A stretch of DNA of 64,000 nt from Climacteris rufus (Eukaryota > Chordata > Aves > Passeriformes > Climacteridae). A program made the translations under genes and the position numbers. The notes beneath the pieces were generated by a model. The model worked only from the letters and a program-made list of their open reading frames with translations, did not search any database and was not told where the DNA came from. The stretch spans positions 186,001 to 250,000 of the forward strand of contig VZRZ01005953.1 of NCBI GenBank assembly GCA_013398175.1. The letters are read 5' to 3'. The number at the start of each line of letters is the position of its first letter. The stretch's first letter is position 1. Positions 1 to 15,600 of the stretch are shown in pieces.

Positions 1-3000
1 ATCTTAATGCATGAAAAATATTATAAAGCTATATTATAAAACTTTAGTTCTAGCATAACAGAATTCTAAATCAACCAGTGACAGTGTTAAGAAAGTAAAT
101 ATCATTTAGAAACAGGATATACCAGACATTTTTCATCTCAAATTTAAAAATTAAAAAAAAAAAAAAAAGGGATTTGTAGGATTTTTTGCCAGTTTTTACT
201 CTGCTTTACAGGGGAAGTTTAGTGTGACTGAGGGATATAAAAGAAACCCATTAAATGAAAACAAACAAACAAAAAAAGAGGAAATAAAAACAAAACCAAA
301 AACAAGCCAACACCCCAAACTGATGGGTTCAGCTTTACTTATTTTATTTTCAAAATGCCATCTGTCATGTAGGTACATGTGGTAAGCAGCTCACTATGTT
401 TGCTGTGAAAAGTGTATGTAATGGTATAAATAGCTCCTGTTAAGAGAACATTGCAGAACATTACAGGAATTTCCACTAATTAATGCAGCTGAGTAAATTC
501 CCTAATATGCAATAAAGTCAGAGAAATTCTTTGCTTTATTTTCCCACTCTATTTCACACATTCATAGAGATGTTCACTGCCAGAGGAAATAAAGACTTTC
601 AACTTATAGCAGTTGCTCTCATCACTTCTCCAATATCAAGAAAGAAAAAACATAGAGGAAGGAAAAACAAAACAAAACCCCCTATCATCATAAACACCTG
701 TATCTGGAAGAGTAATTATTATTTAATTTATCTTCAATTCTACTCTAGTTTTGTTACATTTCTTTTAAAAGTAAGCTGTTTATTTATTTTTCTCATGCAT
801 ATTAGTAAAATTCTTACATTTAACATTTTTCTATTAAGCTACCTAAGAAAAGGATTCCAAGATGGTCATTACACATTAAGGACATGCTCATATTCACTAC
901 TGTATATTCTGGTAGTTTTTATGATCAAGTCTGCTGTTAATTGTTTTTCAGGACTTCCATTTAAACTCTTATTTTAAGGGCTTTATGACAAACAAATACA
1001 TTTATTTCCTCTTAGTAAGATTATTAAGTGAATTTTTGAAGTACCATTCAGTAGCCTTTTCTGCTTTGCATTGTGCATTATGTGTTTGCATCCATACATA
1101 GGTGCACATACATATATAAAATAGTGAGTCTGGGTTTATGAAGCATTTTTTTCATTGTGGAAAGCTTTCAAAGCTTTCATATTTCTGAAAAAGCCTGTAT
1201 AGGTTTCTGAGAAATTGTTTTTGAATGAGACATGCTTATTGTGCAATGGTATTAAAGAAAAATTTTATTCTTTCAATTTATCTCATCAATGTATCCCCAA
1301 AACCTTTTGTCACTCACTTGTATTATATCAACCTCTCACCTAATTGATGTCAATTTTGTCATACTAATATAAACAAGGAAAAACATAGGATTTCACCACT
1401 GCAAAAACATTGTGTAAATCCAATAAGGAACATGATTTTAAATCTGTTCTCATTTGAAAAATACGTCATACTTATCCCAAATGAATGGGATAGGAAGAGG
1501 AACATTTTAGGTAAGAAATCTGACATAATGAAACTGAATAAAATGATAGGACTGATTGGTGTGATAACTAGCCGTGATTCATAATAATCACAAGGTGTGG
1601 CTAGCTATCTTTTTCAATGAGACAGATAAATTATTCCTCCTAAATGCAGTTTGGATACAAAACTGCTCAGGAGCTAAGCTCTGCAGGTGGAGTATTTTCA
1701 ATGAGGACTGAATGCAAATAATGCAAAATGGGTATCATATTGACAGAACTCTCTGTAAATATGATCAAAATATACAAACTATGGCAAAAAAAATGAAAAG
1801 CAGATGCAAAAAGGTAAGAAAATAAAAGAAAAGGACTTCTGAGAAAAAACTAAGAGTACTGCTGAGAAATCAAAGTATCAAGTACTGATCAGCAATGCTG
1901 TCTCTGTTTTTTGATTTTTTAGTTTTCTTGTTTGCCAGAAAATGTATTTTTTAAATCGATGAGAAAGCATTTAAGAAATACTGAGTCCATTTGCCATTTA
2001 CACTCATTAAACAGCCAATAGGTCTGGAGTATCTTGGATAAAAGATTTTACACTCATTAGTGTAAAGTAATGCTGTTATTATTTAATGGAATACATTTTT
2101 TTATCCACAAAGGAATGTTCAGGTTCTAAAACCAATTACAAGGAAAACCAAAACATGTGGTCACATTGGAAGGAGACTGAAACAAAAAATATAAGAACTG
2201 TGGGAAATGCAGGACAGAAGTGGTTCAAACAAGTAAGATCAATATTATACTTCCAGTCTGCATTTATCAAAATAAAAGAGTGAGAGAAAAAAATAAACCA
2301 TTGCATGGTACATTGACAAACAGAAAAACATAACAAATAGAGCATTTATTGCACTGCATTAAGAACTGGGTTATGGATAGAAGAAATGCCGAAAAAAGAT
2401 TAACAATTATTAAGTAAAATTTCCATTGAACAATTCCTAACAGTTGATTTTGATAATAACTACTACTGGGGAAAAAGTATATTTTAATACCCTAGTAAAT
2501 AGCTGACTTCACCCTAGGTTAGGATTCTAGACTACTTTAGACTAAGCTATTCCAGCCTGTTTTCATTATAGTTTTGTCTATTGTCAATATGTCTATTTTG
2601 GTGCTGTACCGTAACACCAATTGCAGTTCTATTTTTTCTATGATACAGATAAAAAAGACTTATGTAGCACTTCTATGAATCCAGATGAGACCCCTGGATC
2701 TTAATGTAGCCTGTAACTTAGAATACTGAATCAAAAGATATCCCTTTTGCAAAGAAGTGAAAGCTACAAAAAAAAAATCTATAAAGAGACTAAATGTGAA
2801 GGTTTTACTGAGTAGCAGATTTGAGAGGGGAAATAAGCAGTATAACATTCTCAGTTTCCAGTCTAGCAAAACCTGAGAAGAATAATTACATTAAATATTA
2901 TTAAAAAACAAAATTAATCAAAGATTGGGAATGAAGGATATTAATAACCTGTGAGCACCAAATAAATTACCTAATTTGACATGAAATCCAGCTCTAGCAA

Positions 3001-6000
3001 TGAAGAATGAGCATAATAACTTAGTGTCAGAACCCCTGAAACCATAGCTGTAAATGAGGTTCTTTTCTACAGGTTGCTTTATGAGATGAAAAGAGTAGGA
3101 ATAAATGAATACAGAATCTTTATATTAAATGGCAAAAACGTGCCTATGCTTATTTTAGTTGTCAGTAGTGTCAAACATGAGCATAGTAGTGAAATAAATC
3201 TAGATACCAATGTATTATTGAAAACAGAGATTTATGTGATTATTCAACAAAGTTAATTAACCTGTCAAGATGACCTCAGCTGGAAAGGGAAGAATTACTT
3301 TCTGGCATATTTTTTTTTCTTTACAGGGCTTGCATTTCTTAAAAAGATATAAGAAGGCACAGCCTTGGACAAAATAGGGCTTGGGGTATTTCTCTTACTA
3401 TTTTCAGAAGAGTCTCATCTTGACATCTGTTCAAGCTGTACTAATACTGTTCTGGATGAATGGTAAAGTTATTTTAAATCTTTTTTAAACCATGGCCCAC
3501 AGAGGAAAGTTCTCTGTTGAATTCCTTGAAACAACTGAATAATTCTTTAAAGATGAAACGTCATCTACCTAATTTGAAAGTCTAGTTGTTAACGATTATG
3601 CAGTAGTACTGCAGAACAAAGAGAAGCATATGGCTAACTCTAGATATATTAATTCAGTATCACTGGAAATACAGAATCCCCTTTAACTGAAATACTAGGA
3701 GTTTAAAAAAAATATTTAAAAACACGGAAGACTAAGAAGTTAGGTGCTGATATATTATTCTGACAGTTTCAAGTATGAAAGTAGTGGCAGAGAGGTACAC
3801 TTCAGAGGCTACATAGCCTCAGAAACCTTTCAGTGACTGAAAACAGATTGAGAAAACATAAGAACTACCACCGACAGATTAATGCACTAAATATTATTCA
3901 CTGTCATGATTGCTTTGCCCCACATGGCAAAACAAAAATGTTTGATTTTCTTTTTACCCCACTGACAGCATTTCTCTCTACAGTAGGATAACTGTTTTTT
4001 TTCCAGTGACTAACTGGCATTTTAAATTGGTATTTTTGTCTGAAAAAAAAGGAAGAGTTGAGTAAAACTGTGGTAAATATTCCCCAGCTAACAAGTCAAA
4101 GGTTGTGTCTACATTAGCACTTTGGTTCAGATCTTCCTTCTAACTCTTAAATGTGCTGAGTGGTTTGACTATGAAAAAATTAGCTTCCTTTCAGAGGAAG
4201 CACATTGAGAAGCTCAAATAGGTGCACAAAACAAGGGTTCCTTCTCCTTTTGGACACAAAGTGATCAAAATTACTGACAGATCTTTTTGACAACTTAGAA
4301 CCATATGAGTAATGATGACATTTAGCACAGAGGACTAGACCAGATACAGTCCAATAAAAATTCTCTGACTCATATGTAATGCAAATGTAGAGAATTCAGA
4401 ATCATTTATTTGTCTCATGATCTGCTCATTCTGCTGCATTATGTGTTAATGAAGACAAAGACATGGTATGTGAGCTCGAGCTTTCTGTCAGAAGAAGAGA
4501 TGAAAGGTATTCCTGATATTATTGTTTGGGAAGTACAAATGCTGACATTTAATGTACACTCTATACTAAACATCTTTTCTCTGCTACCCATTTGTCTTTA
4601 TTGAAAACTACTCTAGTCTCAGACATGTATTGGAAACACACTTCCTTATGTCTTATTAATCAAATAAACGTCATTCTTTATTTTTGCATTTTAATTCATT
4701 GAGACACTTTATAAAGGTGTCTTTAGTTTGCCAAATGAACTGAAATAACATAACTTAATCATATCACAATTAACAAAATTATGAGATCGTATGAATATTT
4801 TAATGATATTTCATTGTTTATTTCAGATTTAATACTAATATGCAGAACTGAACAAAACAACTGGTCTAGCAGTTGTTGAGTCTTTCCCTGTATGAAATGA
4901 CAGTGATGACTTTTGGTAAATAAGGGAGAAAATATCAACAGATCTGTTTTATCACTATGTTTAGATGTCAAGAGGAATTGAGAAAGAAGAAGGAATTAAG
5001 AGGTAAGTGTTAGGTGTAGCACAGCTGGGATGAAAAGGATAGAGTCCCAAGTTCAAGAAATGTGAAAACCTGGAGTAAGCTTACCAATCAACAAAAAAAG
5101 GAAGTGTGCATAAGATATCTTTCCTCCGAGATTAACTCTTTGTTGAAAATCATAATTTTTACTGTTTTTTCATATGTTTTTTATTGAAGAGCTGTCTAAA
5201 CAATTTTTTAAATCGCTATCAGTCATGTAACTAGCACAAATGAGAGAAGATCAGTTAGATACCTCCCAAAGAGAAGTATGAAACTTTGTACATTACATAA
5301 ACAATGAGTAAGGTCCTAGCAAGAAATCAGAATTATTTGGTATAATCTAAGAAAACAGCTTCACTATTATATATAAGAAGAACGTATCCAACAGAAAGAC
5401 TTCTCAAAGCATGCTATACTTCTCTTTGTTAGTTTCATTTTGTTAAGTGTTTTTGACTAGGCTTTCTGCAACATTAGCCCAAATAATGCATAAAACATTT
5501 TAAAAACCAACAAAAAGCTTCAAAAAAATCCCTTAGGAAAAAAAAAAAAAAGAAAACAAAAAGAGAAAAAACTAGTCCTTATCCTCAAATCACGATGTGT
5601 AAAAGTAATGCTCTGATAGTGCTTCTCCTTTGAGTTGATAAACAAAACTGAAAATAGTGCTAATGAGAAAAGGGAGAAAATTTTCACTGTTAGAGAAATC
5701 TTATGAAATGTTTGGAAGTGTTTTTCACCATTCATATACTAGTTAATCCAAAAGTTTGTCTGAAAGTACTATGGAGTTATTAAAATAGACCAAATTTATT
5801 CCACTCTAGGAAATGCCCAGTTTACTAAATATCTGATTGCGGGCATTACAATAAATACACTAAGAAAAAAACCAAAACTTTATATAAGTATGAAAATATA
5901 TGTTTTCATGATCAGTGTTATTCCTGACACTAAATTAAAGCAAATAAAATGAATGTCATGAAGGAAACAATGTAAAATACAAAAAAGTAAATATGTAATA

Positions 6001-9000
6001 AGCAAATAATGCAAATATACAAAGTTTTTGTTTAAACAAAGACTAACAAATTTATTGACTATTTAAATATTTTTCCAAGAGGAAGGTGTATAACAAATCA
6101 CAGATTTGTCAGTCTCTTTTTATAAGTAGTATATTCAGTAAAAATCTATTCTATATTTCTGAATGTTTCTCCAGGATTTATTAGACAGACTTTCCCACAG
6201 AAATGGCTTCAATGTTTTTTGTATAGAAAAAGATCAAGCATAAGAAATTGTGAGAGGTAGTTTTTAACCTTGGAGACACAACAGTTGCCTGTTACTTCAT
6301 TCTAAAAGATGAAAGTGATTTTTTTTCAATTTTTTCACAATAAAATCTGAAACATTTATTTGTTTATAAAACTTTGACAACAGAATTACTTCAGAAGCTC
6401 TATTCTGCTTTGTTTCATTTATTTTTTAAATTTGAACATTGTTTCTTCTCATGAGCTATGGAGAACAAGAATACAGACCCAGAACTCAATTTCCTACTTT
6501 TATAATAATGTGATTACTCATGGAGTACTACATTGTCATTTAGGTATTCTTTAAATGAAAAAAAAAAGAGTGCAATTGAGATAGGAAGGCAGTTGTGTTA
6601 AGTATTCTAGTTTTTGCCACTGATTCAATATCCATAAATTATGCATTTTTTAATAGAATAAGTCAGAATGAAAAAAGAAAGACAAAAAAGTGCTGTTAAA
6701 ATTATCATCATATTCTCACACTATTACAGCAGTCATCAACACCACATGCTACTGTTCACAATGTCATGGCATCTTATTTGAGTTGTAATATAACTTGGAT
6801 TTTAGTCAATATTTGTGGTGCTTTTAAGCTTATCTCTGTTCTAATTCTCATCTCTATCTGATTAGGTTTGACACAAACTGGTTTCAAGTTCTACTGCACA
6901 TACTTAGATTCTTGTTTATTCCACCTTTTATGAATTTTTAAAAATAAACATAACTGCAGTTAAAATCAGGCTATCTAATACAACAAAGAAATGCAATTAT
7001 TTTAGTAGCAGTTTTGAAAAAAAATAGCTTGCATTTTTAAACAAAATACTTGAAAAGGGTATTATGTTATCCTATAGGATTTAATTAATGTTATCTGAGT
7101 GTACTCTTAAGGGCATCTTCAAAACTTGAAATAGAAATACACCAGGAATCATTTCAGTCAAAGAATAACCACATTTTTCAGCAAGTAAAAGTGGAAAGAC
7201 TCTAAGATAAACGATAAAATGGTTTACAGCTGTGAACAGAAAAATTTTAGAAACAAAAAGTCAAATTAATTTTTTTTACTATTTTTCAATTACTGAAAAC
7301 AAACGCCAGAATGTTCTGATAAAAAATTAATTTCTTGAGCCATTAAAATACCCACTCTCTAGGTCTTCCTTGCTGTATTTGATCTCCTGTCTCCCACATT
7401 CTAATATTTCTTTAATGTTCTCCATTTCTTCTACCTTCCAACAACAATGTTCTTAAAAATATTTCTTATTTCTGATTTGTCATTAGCTGAGCTCATTCCT
7501 CTATCTGATATCTAAAATTACTTGTGGAAGAAATGAGAATAGCACTGAGTTAGTCTAAGTCTGCAGGGAGCTCATTTCTGCACAGTGATGCAACACAGAA
7601 GGCAGTGTTGCTGCAAGAGAAATTATGGCAGCCATTACTCTCCCCCTTTCATAAACTTCCTCTCTCATTAGCTTTGCTTTCTTTCTTTTTTAACAAGCTA
7701 TACCTTTTTTTGCCTGTTATATATGATGTATATTACATTCTAATTCTCTGAGTAAAACTCGTATTCATGTTATTTTCAACAATTTGCCATCAATAAAGCT
7801 TTAAAAATATAGCAGGTGTCTTTTAGATGACTTTTTCCTCCTCTAGTCATATAGCTGTTTTCTTAACTGTTTATTGTTACTGGACATTATAGTGTATGAA
7901 TTGAATAATAATGAATTTCTTCTGAGTAGTAGGGGTCTTGTTTGAAGTTCCAAGTAAAGATTATGCAACGTATTACTACTATTAAACTATATTACATGTT
8001 TTTTACAGGCAAATGTAGAAATATTCAATTCATTTTGTGTTGATCTTCACTTGGTATGAAGTTATTTTGGCAAAATTCTCAAATGCAAGTATTTTTCCAA
8101 GGTGTTATTCAAAAACAGCATGCAATTTAGCTGTTTTTAGATTACTGTTTCTCTGAGGAAAATGTTTACATTTCTGCAAACTTAAATACCTGTAACTTCT
8201 GCAAAAAAATTAGTAAAAAATAAAAACAAACAAACAAGGAAAAAACCAGATATTTTGATTACAGACATACTATGGTGCCTCAAAATTTTAAATTTGAAAC
8301 AGGGTCTTGTAATTGCTGACAATTTAGAAGAAAAAGAATATCAGATGTGAAGGTCTTTTCTTTTTTCCTCCTCCTCTGCTAAATGGTTTCCATCATAAAT
8401 GTGAAATATAAACAAAGCCTCTGTCCCTCTCACCTACATGTCTGGGAACATTCCGCAGACTTGTAGCTTGATAAGCAACACTCACTTACTCATGAGTCAT
8501 TCGCTTAAGTGAATATTTGCAAATAATGCTGTTTTACAGAAGAAAAATTATTAGGGATGGAGAGTAGTTTAGAAAGGCAAATGGCAATCTGCAAGAAGAG
8601 ATACTGCAACAACCCACTATATTTAATGTATATACTAGTTCAGTTTTCTGAAAGTATCAGTTTATGGATATTCTGTTACATACTCATGCCTTCACAGACA
8701 AGATACAATATGACTTACATGTTTCATTCTAAATCAGAATTCTATCATACCTTTGATTTCAACTGAAATTAGAAGTTTGATTACATATAGAGTTAAGACC
8801 AATGTCTCTACAGCAAATACAATAACCCACTTCAAGATACACAAGATAATGAATCAGAAAGAAGCCCCAAAATTGCTTCACATGTTCCTTTTATTCATAA
8901 ATAATTCAGGGACTGGTGTCTGAGTATACTGAATAAGTGAAGATACCTAAACATGTACAAGTAAAGGGTGTCAAATTCTGTAAAAAATGTCTGGATAGTG

Positions 9001-9450
9001 ACTTTGTTTCAGAAATAAGGCTGCAGTGGTCCTGCCCAAGTTTCCACAAACTTTTTTTAACTCCTTCTATATCTTTTCAAGACTACAGTTTAACTCTATA
9101 ACACAGCCACTTAGTTAATGTCTACTACGCAGATATTTTACTGAGGATATGTATTAAAGCTGACACATATAGAATCAATGTGTTGCTGTTTATGTATAGT
9201 TCTACTTTAAAGACATATACAAAAATACAGTAACACAGGTTGTGAAGATATTAAAATGTTGTGAAGATGTTAAAATTTCTGAAAATGTAAACATAGTTAT
9301 AATTTGATGAGAAAAGCAACCCAACCCAGCCACACACATGCAGAGCTCTCTTCAATGTATCTGCTAACAGAAAAAGACAAGCAGATCACTGCTTTCTTTT
9401 ATCTGCTAGAGAGAAAGAAAATAGACAAGTCATGACAGTAGTATCCATAC
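1..9450 (-). other. CSMD3: CSMD3 intron, partial (3' of Sushi17 exon)
   Basis: AT-rich intron sequence with short homopolymer runs (for example A16 near 150-170 and A13 near 5538-5552). I recognise no exon, LINE, LTR or RNA gene. All open frames here are short and low in complexity. The donor of the Sushi17 exon is at its upper edge. Confidence 0.8.
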
Positions 9451-9624
9451 CTAAACATCTGGTCTCAATTCCTCTCCAGAGTCCAGATGACAGACATTCC
9501 CTCACTGCAGAGCCAACTAGCATGTATCCTGAGTCACAAGTAAATATAGCTGTAGATCCATATGTGATTTGAGTTCCAATCTTATTTCCATTTGGAGGTG
9601 TAGGAAGTTCTCCACAGGAAATAA
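9451..9624 (-). CDS. CSMD3: CSMD3 exon: complete Sushi17, last exon in the window
   Basis: A 174-base exon, phase 1 at both ends (window residues 888 to 945), from IISCGELPTPPNGNKIGTQI to IETRCL. Cysteines are SC, FTC, REC and RC; the tryptophan is in SGLWRGIE. Acceptor is CCATGAAG and donor is TAG/GTATGG. The following exon, which in CSMD3 should begin with an AGHCG-type peptide, is not found in the remaining 9.4 kb. Confidence 0.95.
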
Positions 9625-12600
9625 CTTCATGGTAAAACCAAAACAAAACAGAAGTGTACAGCTGAGTATCAGAAGCACACATACAGTAATACCTATCAAC
9701 CAATGATACTTATCAACGAGACAACCAGACAAATACATTTCACACCTTGAAGTATTTTGGTCTGTAGAAAACATAGGTTAAGAACTCTGCAAAAAACCCC
9801 TATTTCTTTCCCAGAAATAATACTTTAGAAAGAGAGGGGGAAGAACAATTAAATTTTTTTCTGTAAAGTTAAAAAAACCACTCAGAAAATTATTAAATGC
9901 TGTTTAATTGGTTTTATCAAGTACTTTCTGCATATTGGAAACCATAATTGCTATCAATTTTAAAGTCATGTTTCTTTTGGAAGAGGACATTTTGATCATA
10001 ATGAAGTGCTTACCTCAGCATTCACACCTTACATTTTTATAACGAGTGAATTATATCAGTGGAATTCCTTGCTATTTATTTACAATTCAAAGCATATTTT
10101 CATTCAAAAGCATATTTTTAATCGATTTTTTAATGATTAATAAAAATAACTTTATTATTAGTAAATAAGAGGCTGAAATTAGCTAGTGAACTTTATGATT
10201 AGGAGAAAAAAATTCATAATATTTCAAACAAAGCTTCTCAAAACAAACTGAAAAGTAATTTATTTTAAAGAAAGAAGGGTTACAAATACAAATTTAGTGC
10301 GTAGAACATCTCTATACACAGAGATATAGATACATACATATACATTGGTGCATTTTTAACATTAGCAGAGATAAAATACTGTTTTTAAAAATTCTCTAAA
10401 TTCTAAATTAGATTTCCAGTTATAAAGAACTCAAAATTAAGGGTAATTTCCAGCATAATTAATCTGTCTTTGAAATTGCATTTTTTAACCTCTTTTTTTT
10501 ACTGGTTCCCTATATATTGTCAAAAAGGCCAAATGTATTTTAAGCCACAGCTGGCTTATCTACAGACTTTCTAGATATATGTGGATTTATGCATAAACAT
10601 GCAGATACACTCATTTTTGATACAGGTACCAAAAGCATAGTTACATCCCACACTGTCAGAGTGTTCATCAGACAGTGTTCCATAAAGAGAAAGAGTTTTG
10701 CAGCTTGAAAGTGTAACCAAAATCCCACAGTTTTGAAAAAGAGATGTCTAAATTTAAATTTATAAAGAAATGTGCTTTTCACAGCAGTGGGGGAAAGAAA
10801 CACGATTGTAGCTACATATGTATTTGGTTTAAATATCTGAATATTCATTATTTATTTTTTCAAAAATTAAATATTGCAGATTATCAGCATCCCAGCTAAT
10901 GATAGGAATGATGTGGATATGGGCAAATGCTCACTACAGGGCAACTAGCTGAAAGGAGAGATTATTTTATTTGTCCAATGTGCAGACAGGAAACAAAGGG
11001 TTTGCATTTTTCAAGACTATACAACATTTCTGACCTAAAAAATATATATAGGAAAATATTCTCTTACTACTTCTTTGTGCCTTTATAAATTTAGGGGCCT
11101 TTAAAATCCAGAAGTGGCCTTACAGATATATCCTTGTCACTAAATCTAATGTATTATATTCATAAATAACAGCCTTTAGGATGCCCAGAAATTCCAGTCA
11201 AGAAACACTTTTTCTAAATAACTGTTTTCAATATTAAATTATTTCACTTCTAATTCATCCAATACAATATTTTTTCCTGAAATCTGTACAGCAGATGCAG
11301 ATACACCATGTACTTACTTTGGCAGTAAGGCCGCTCATTTCTCCAACTCCAGGTGCCATTAGCGAGACACTCGATTGATGCTGGGCCCAAACCATAATAC
11401 CCAGGATCACAGCTGAAAACTACTTTTGTTTTATACTCATAATGTGAACCATTCACTATTCTCCATCTTCCATGTTCCAGTGTAAAAGAATTGATACTTG
11501 GACATGTAACAACTTCCAAAATAACAAAAACACATAGTTATAGTTATAGTTATAGTGGCTTAGAACAGACAAATTTATAAATTAAAAGATGTATTTTAAG
11601 CACAGTGATATAATCTTTGAAAACTAAAGCTGTATTTGAAATTGTCTGTGGTTAGCAGGTATGAGTTCTCTCATTTAATTAATAATGATCCAGACAGGGC
11701 AGGGATTGTCTATGCACAGTGATGAAGTTCGTGTAGCTAGAAGCTATACCATGGTAGAATTCACTGTAGGTGGGCCTCCTGTGACACTTTACATCAGGCA
11801 CCAGAATCTTTACAAAAATATTAAGTACATTTAAATAGAGGAATTATTTTTCTACCCCACTCTATGAGATCTGAAAGACTTATTTGAGAGGTTGCACATT
11901 GGTGACAGATAATATATTATCCATATCCAGACTGGTTTTCCAACATTGCTTATTTCTTATTTCTAAGTTCTTCCTCCAGAAATGGAAAAAAAATATTCTA
12001 CAACTCTAATATAATAAAAAAATAGTTTAAGAAGCATAAGAATTTTTTCTATTCTATTTTTCTCTATTCTCATTGGTTCTTTAGAAAGAGAATAATGCAT
12101 GATGGAATGAAACTTACAAGAACAAGTAGGAAAAAAAGGAGAAAAGGGAAATCCTTGAAAATTACTTCAGGGTAAGTTTTCTTTCATTTCTAAAATTTGT
12201 TGAATGAGATTATCCAAATCCTAATGTGCATCAGACATTCTGACATTCCTGTAACAATCTTACAAACACCTGGGTTTTCATATTCCATTTATATCTGCTG
12301 ATATCCACTTCTTTTTGGGAGTAAAATGTATTTTCTCTGCAGTGATGTTCCCTCAAGTTTAGATGGTGTAGGACTATAATGATGGGATCACTATAAGTAA
12401 TAAGGAGCAGTTTCAAACAGGTATCAGAGGTTTTGCAATTCTGGTTAGTAAAAAGGGTTTGTTAACAGTATATGAATTGTGCAACTCTCACTGAAGAGGT
12501 GATTTTTGCATAAACCTCTAAAACCATTAATGTTGATTTAGCTGTAAATTAATTATGGATTTGATTGTATTCTATGAGCCCTAGCGTATTTATTCTGCTG

Positions 12601-15600
12601 CTACAGAAAGTTTCAGCATGTCTTAGATACATACACTTCAAATGCGTATTTCATAATAATGTAATACAAGCAATAACTCATAAAGTAACTTGAAGATGAA
12701 GGTTTAACTAACGTGAAGATTTGTGCCCTGGATAAATAAATAAAATGTACAAACAGGTTTTTACTCACCAGAGACTTTTTACATGTTACTCACCTACACA
12801 GCGAGGTGTTTTATTGTGATTGCTCCAGGTACCATCCGGCTGGCAGACTGCAGTAGTAAGCTCTTTGGCTGATAGCCTATATCCATCATTGCAAAAATAA
12901 GTAACACGAGTGCCAACTAAGTAATCTGTAGTTAATATCCCACCATTTAATGGAGCTTTAGGAATTCCACAAGATATTGCTGAGTGGAGAGAAAGACATA
13001 GTTTTTTAATAATTTCCGTAAGTTTCCACTGAATTCAAAGGGTTTATGCATTGCAACATCACTCGTCTTAAATCCATAAAAATTAATTTTTCACTCATCA
13101 ATATGTGTTGTAAGCATGCAAACAAATTACCTTAAAATTTCAGGGAATTTAATCTAATGAAGCTTTTGGGTTTTGATGGAGAAGGATAAAAATAAGAACA
13201 ACGGTTCATAACTTTGTAGATAATACTTCAAAATGCAGAATATAGTAAAGAAAAGAGAATAGAGAATATCTGAAAAAAATACAGCTAGCATGGCTGAACA
13301 AGTAAGACAGCAGTCTGAGAAACACAAATATAGTTTATGTTCAGATTTCTTCCAAGAGTTGTACTTTGTGACCTCTGGCAAAGGACTAAAATTAACTTTA
13401 AACATTCTATTTTTTCCACCTGGAAAGCAGAAAGAAAATACCTCTTTGAAAATATTAAATCATAGAATCATAGTATGGTCTGGGTTGAAAAGGACCTTAA
13501 ATATCTAGTTCCAATGCCCCTGTGATGTGCAGGAACATAATTCACTAGATCAGGTTGCTTAGAGCCTGCTCCAACCTGGACTTGAACACTTCTAGGGATG
13601 GGACATCTGCAGCTTTTCTCGGAACCCTGTTCCAGTGCCTCACCACTTTCACAGTAAGGAATTCCCTCCTGATGAGTAATTTGAACGGAACATCTTTCAT
13701 TTTAAAGCCAATTCCCCCCTATCCTATCACTGCATGCCCACATAAAAAGTACCTTTCTGGGTTTCCTGTAGGCTTGTTTTAGAGTAGGAGGCTGCTCTAA
13801 GGTGTTCCTGGAGCCTTCTTTTCTCCAGGCTGAACAACCCCACCTCTCTCAGCCTGTCTTCACAGCAGAGGTGCTACAGCCCTCTGATAATTTTGTGGCC
13901 GTCCTCTGGACACACTTCACCACGTCCATGTTCTCCTTATTTTGGGGGCACCAGGGCTGGACACAGTACTCCAGGTTGAGTGTCATGAGTGGAATAGAGG
14001 TGGAGAATCAGCTTCCTCAACTTGCTGATCGTGCTTGTTTTTAGACAGACCAGAATACAGCTGGCTTTCTGGGTAATGTTGAGCTTCTCATCAACCAACA
14101 CTCCCAAGCCACTCTACCAAGCAAATCCCTGAAGTGGTCAAAGTTTGCTCTTCTGAATTCAAGGGTAGGAAGCTTCCATCCTTCTCACCACTCTAAGGAT
14201 TTTGCACTCTATAATTTCATGGTCACTGCACCCTTCAGCTTTACATTCCTCATCAGCCCCTCATTGTTGCTGAGAAAAAGGTCCAGAGTAGCACCTCTCT
14301 TTGCTGGCTCCTCTATCACTTAGAGAAGAAAGTTGAAAACTAGTGTAAGCCATTATTTTAACCTTTTTCTTAAAAAAAAAAAAAATTACCAAGAGAAGAT
14401 CTGGCTCTAAATAATGTTCTGTCTGTTTTGGGAATAAAAATAAAAACTAACCCTTTTCCATATTCTAACACCATATATCTAATGTAGGTCAGATTAAAAA
14501 AAAAAAAAAAAAAAGAGAGAGAGAAAAAGGGCTTAGGCATTTAAGTCTGAAGCACCTTACTTTGAAGTCAAATCTTGAGCCCTAAGAAAGTACCTATAAT
14601 GCCCGCACAGGAAGGTTAATCCTCTCAGACTCTGTATAAATACTTGGGAAAAAAAGGAGCACAATCTATTTTTGCTCCTACTGGGAGCTGATCTGACATA
14701 AAACTGATTTGCTTCATAAGCAATATAACAACCATGTGGCACAGTACCAAAGCTAATAATCACAACTAAGACACAGGTAAAGCATCAATGCTATAACAAC
14801 TTGCAGAATAGAGGTGTAGGAATCAATGTTAAAATATTCTTGGATTGCCTTAAAAAAAAAAAACAAACCAACCTGTACATTATATGTAAATTTAAGAAAA
14901 AAGAAAATCCAAAAACCACAGAACACACTCTGCCGAAAAGATCACAGAAAGCTATTTCTAATTTGCTATCACCCTGTCAGGGCAACCATAACAATAAATA
15001 TCTTATGGCTGTCACAATATCTATGGGCAACTAGAGACAAACACACATTTAGAAGAAAATAAGAAAAATTTAATTAGGAAATGGGGGACCTCAAGTAAAT
15101 AATTGAGTTCAAACTTTTAGAGGGTATGAGGACATGGCCCCAGAGAGATAAAAAGTGACAAGTTTAAACCAGAATGTCCATCTTCCACCTTTTACGGAAC
15201 ACCTGATAAAACCGTACTATTTCACTTGACAACACCAAAGAAACAACTTCTATGACACTAAAATGGAAACATGTGTCCATGTTTATTACTTCTCAAATTC
15301 TCAAATAGCTCAGATTGCAGATTAGGCAGATCTATCCATTCCAAGAGCTTAAGCATATGCTTGTATAATCAAGGTACAACCAAGTAACACAATTTACTGC
15401 ATAACTGGACTAGCTAACCTCTTCCTTCAAAGCACATGTTAATGATAATAAGAACTTTGAGACAAAAACAGAGTTGCCAGAACAATGTCCACGATCTGTT
15501 ACATCAGGGCCAGCATTCAGCAGCATATAAAATTAATATCCATTTGCAAAATACTTGTAACATGTAAACAGCATTGATTATGATCCTGAGCACCAACAAA

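Noticed and set aside
531..977. A 148-codon plus-strand open frame
   Set aside because: AT-rich, low-complexity translation without a recognisable domain; long open frames by chance are expected in such sequence.
8410..8520. A donor-like TAG/GTGAGA on the minus strand as a possible extra exon
   Set aside because: No frame upstream of it shows Sushi cysteines or a matching acceptor.
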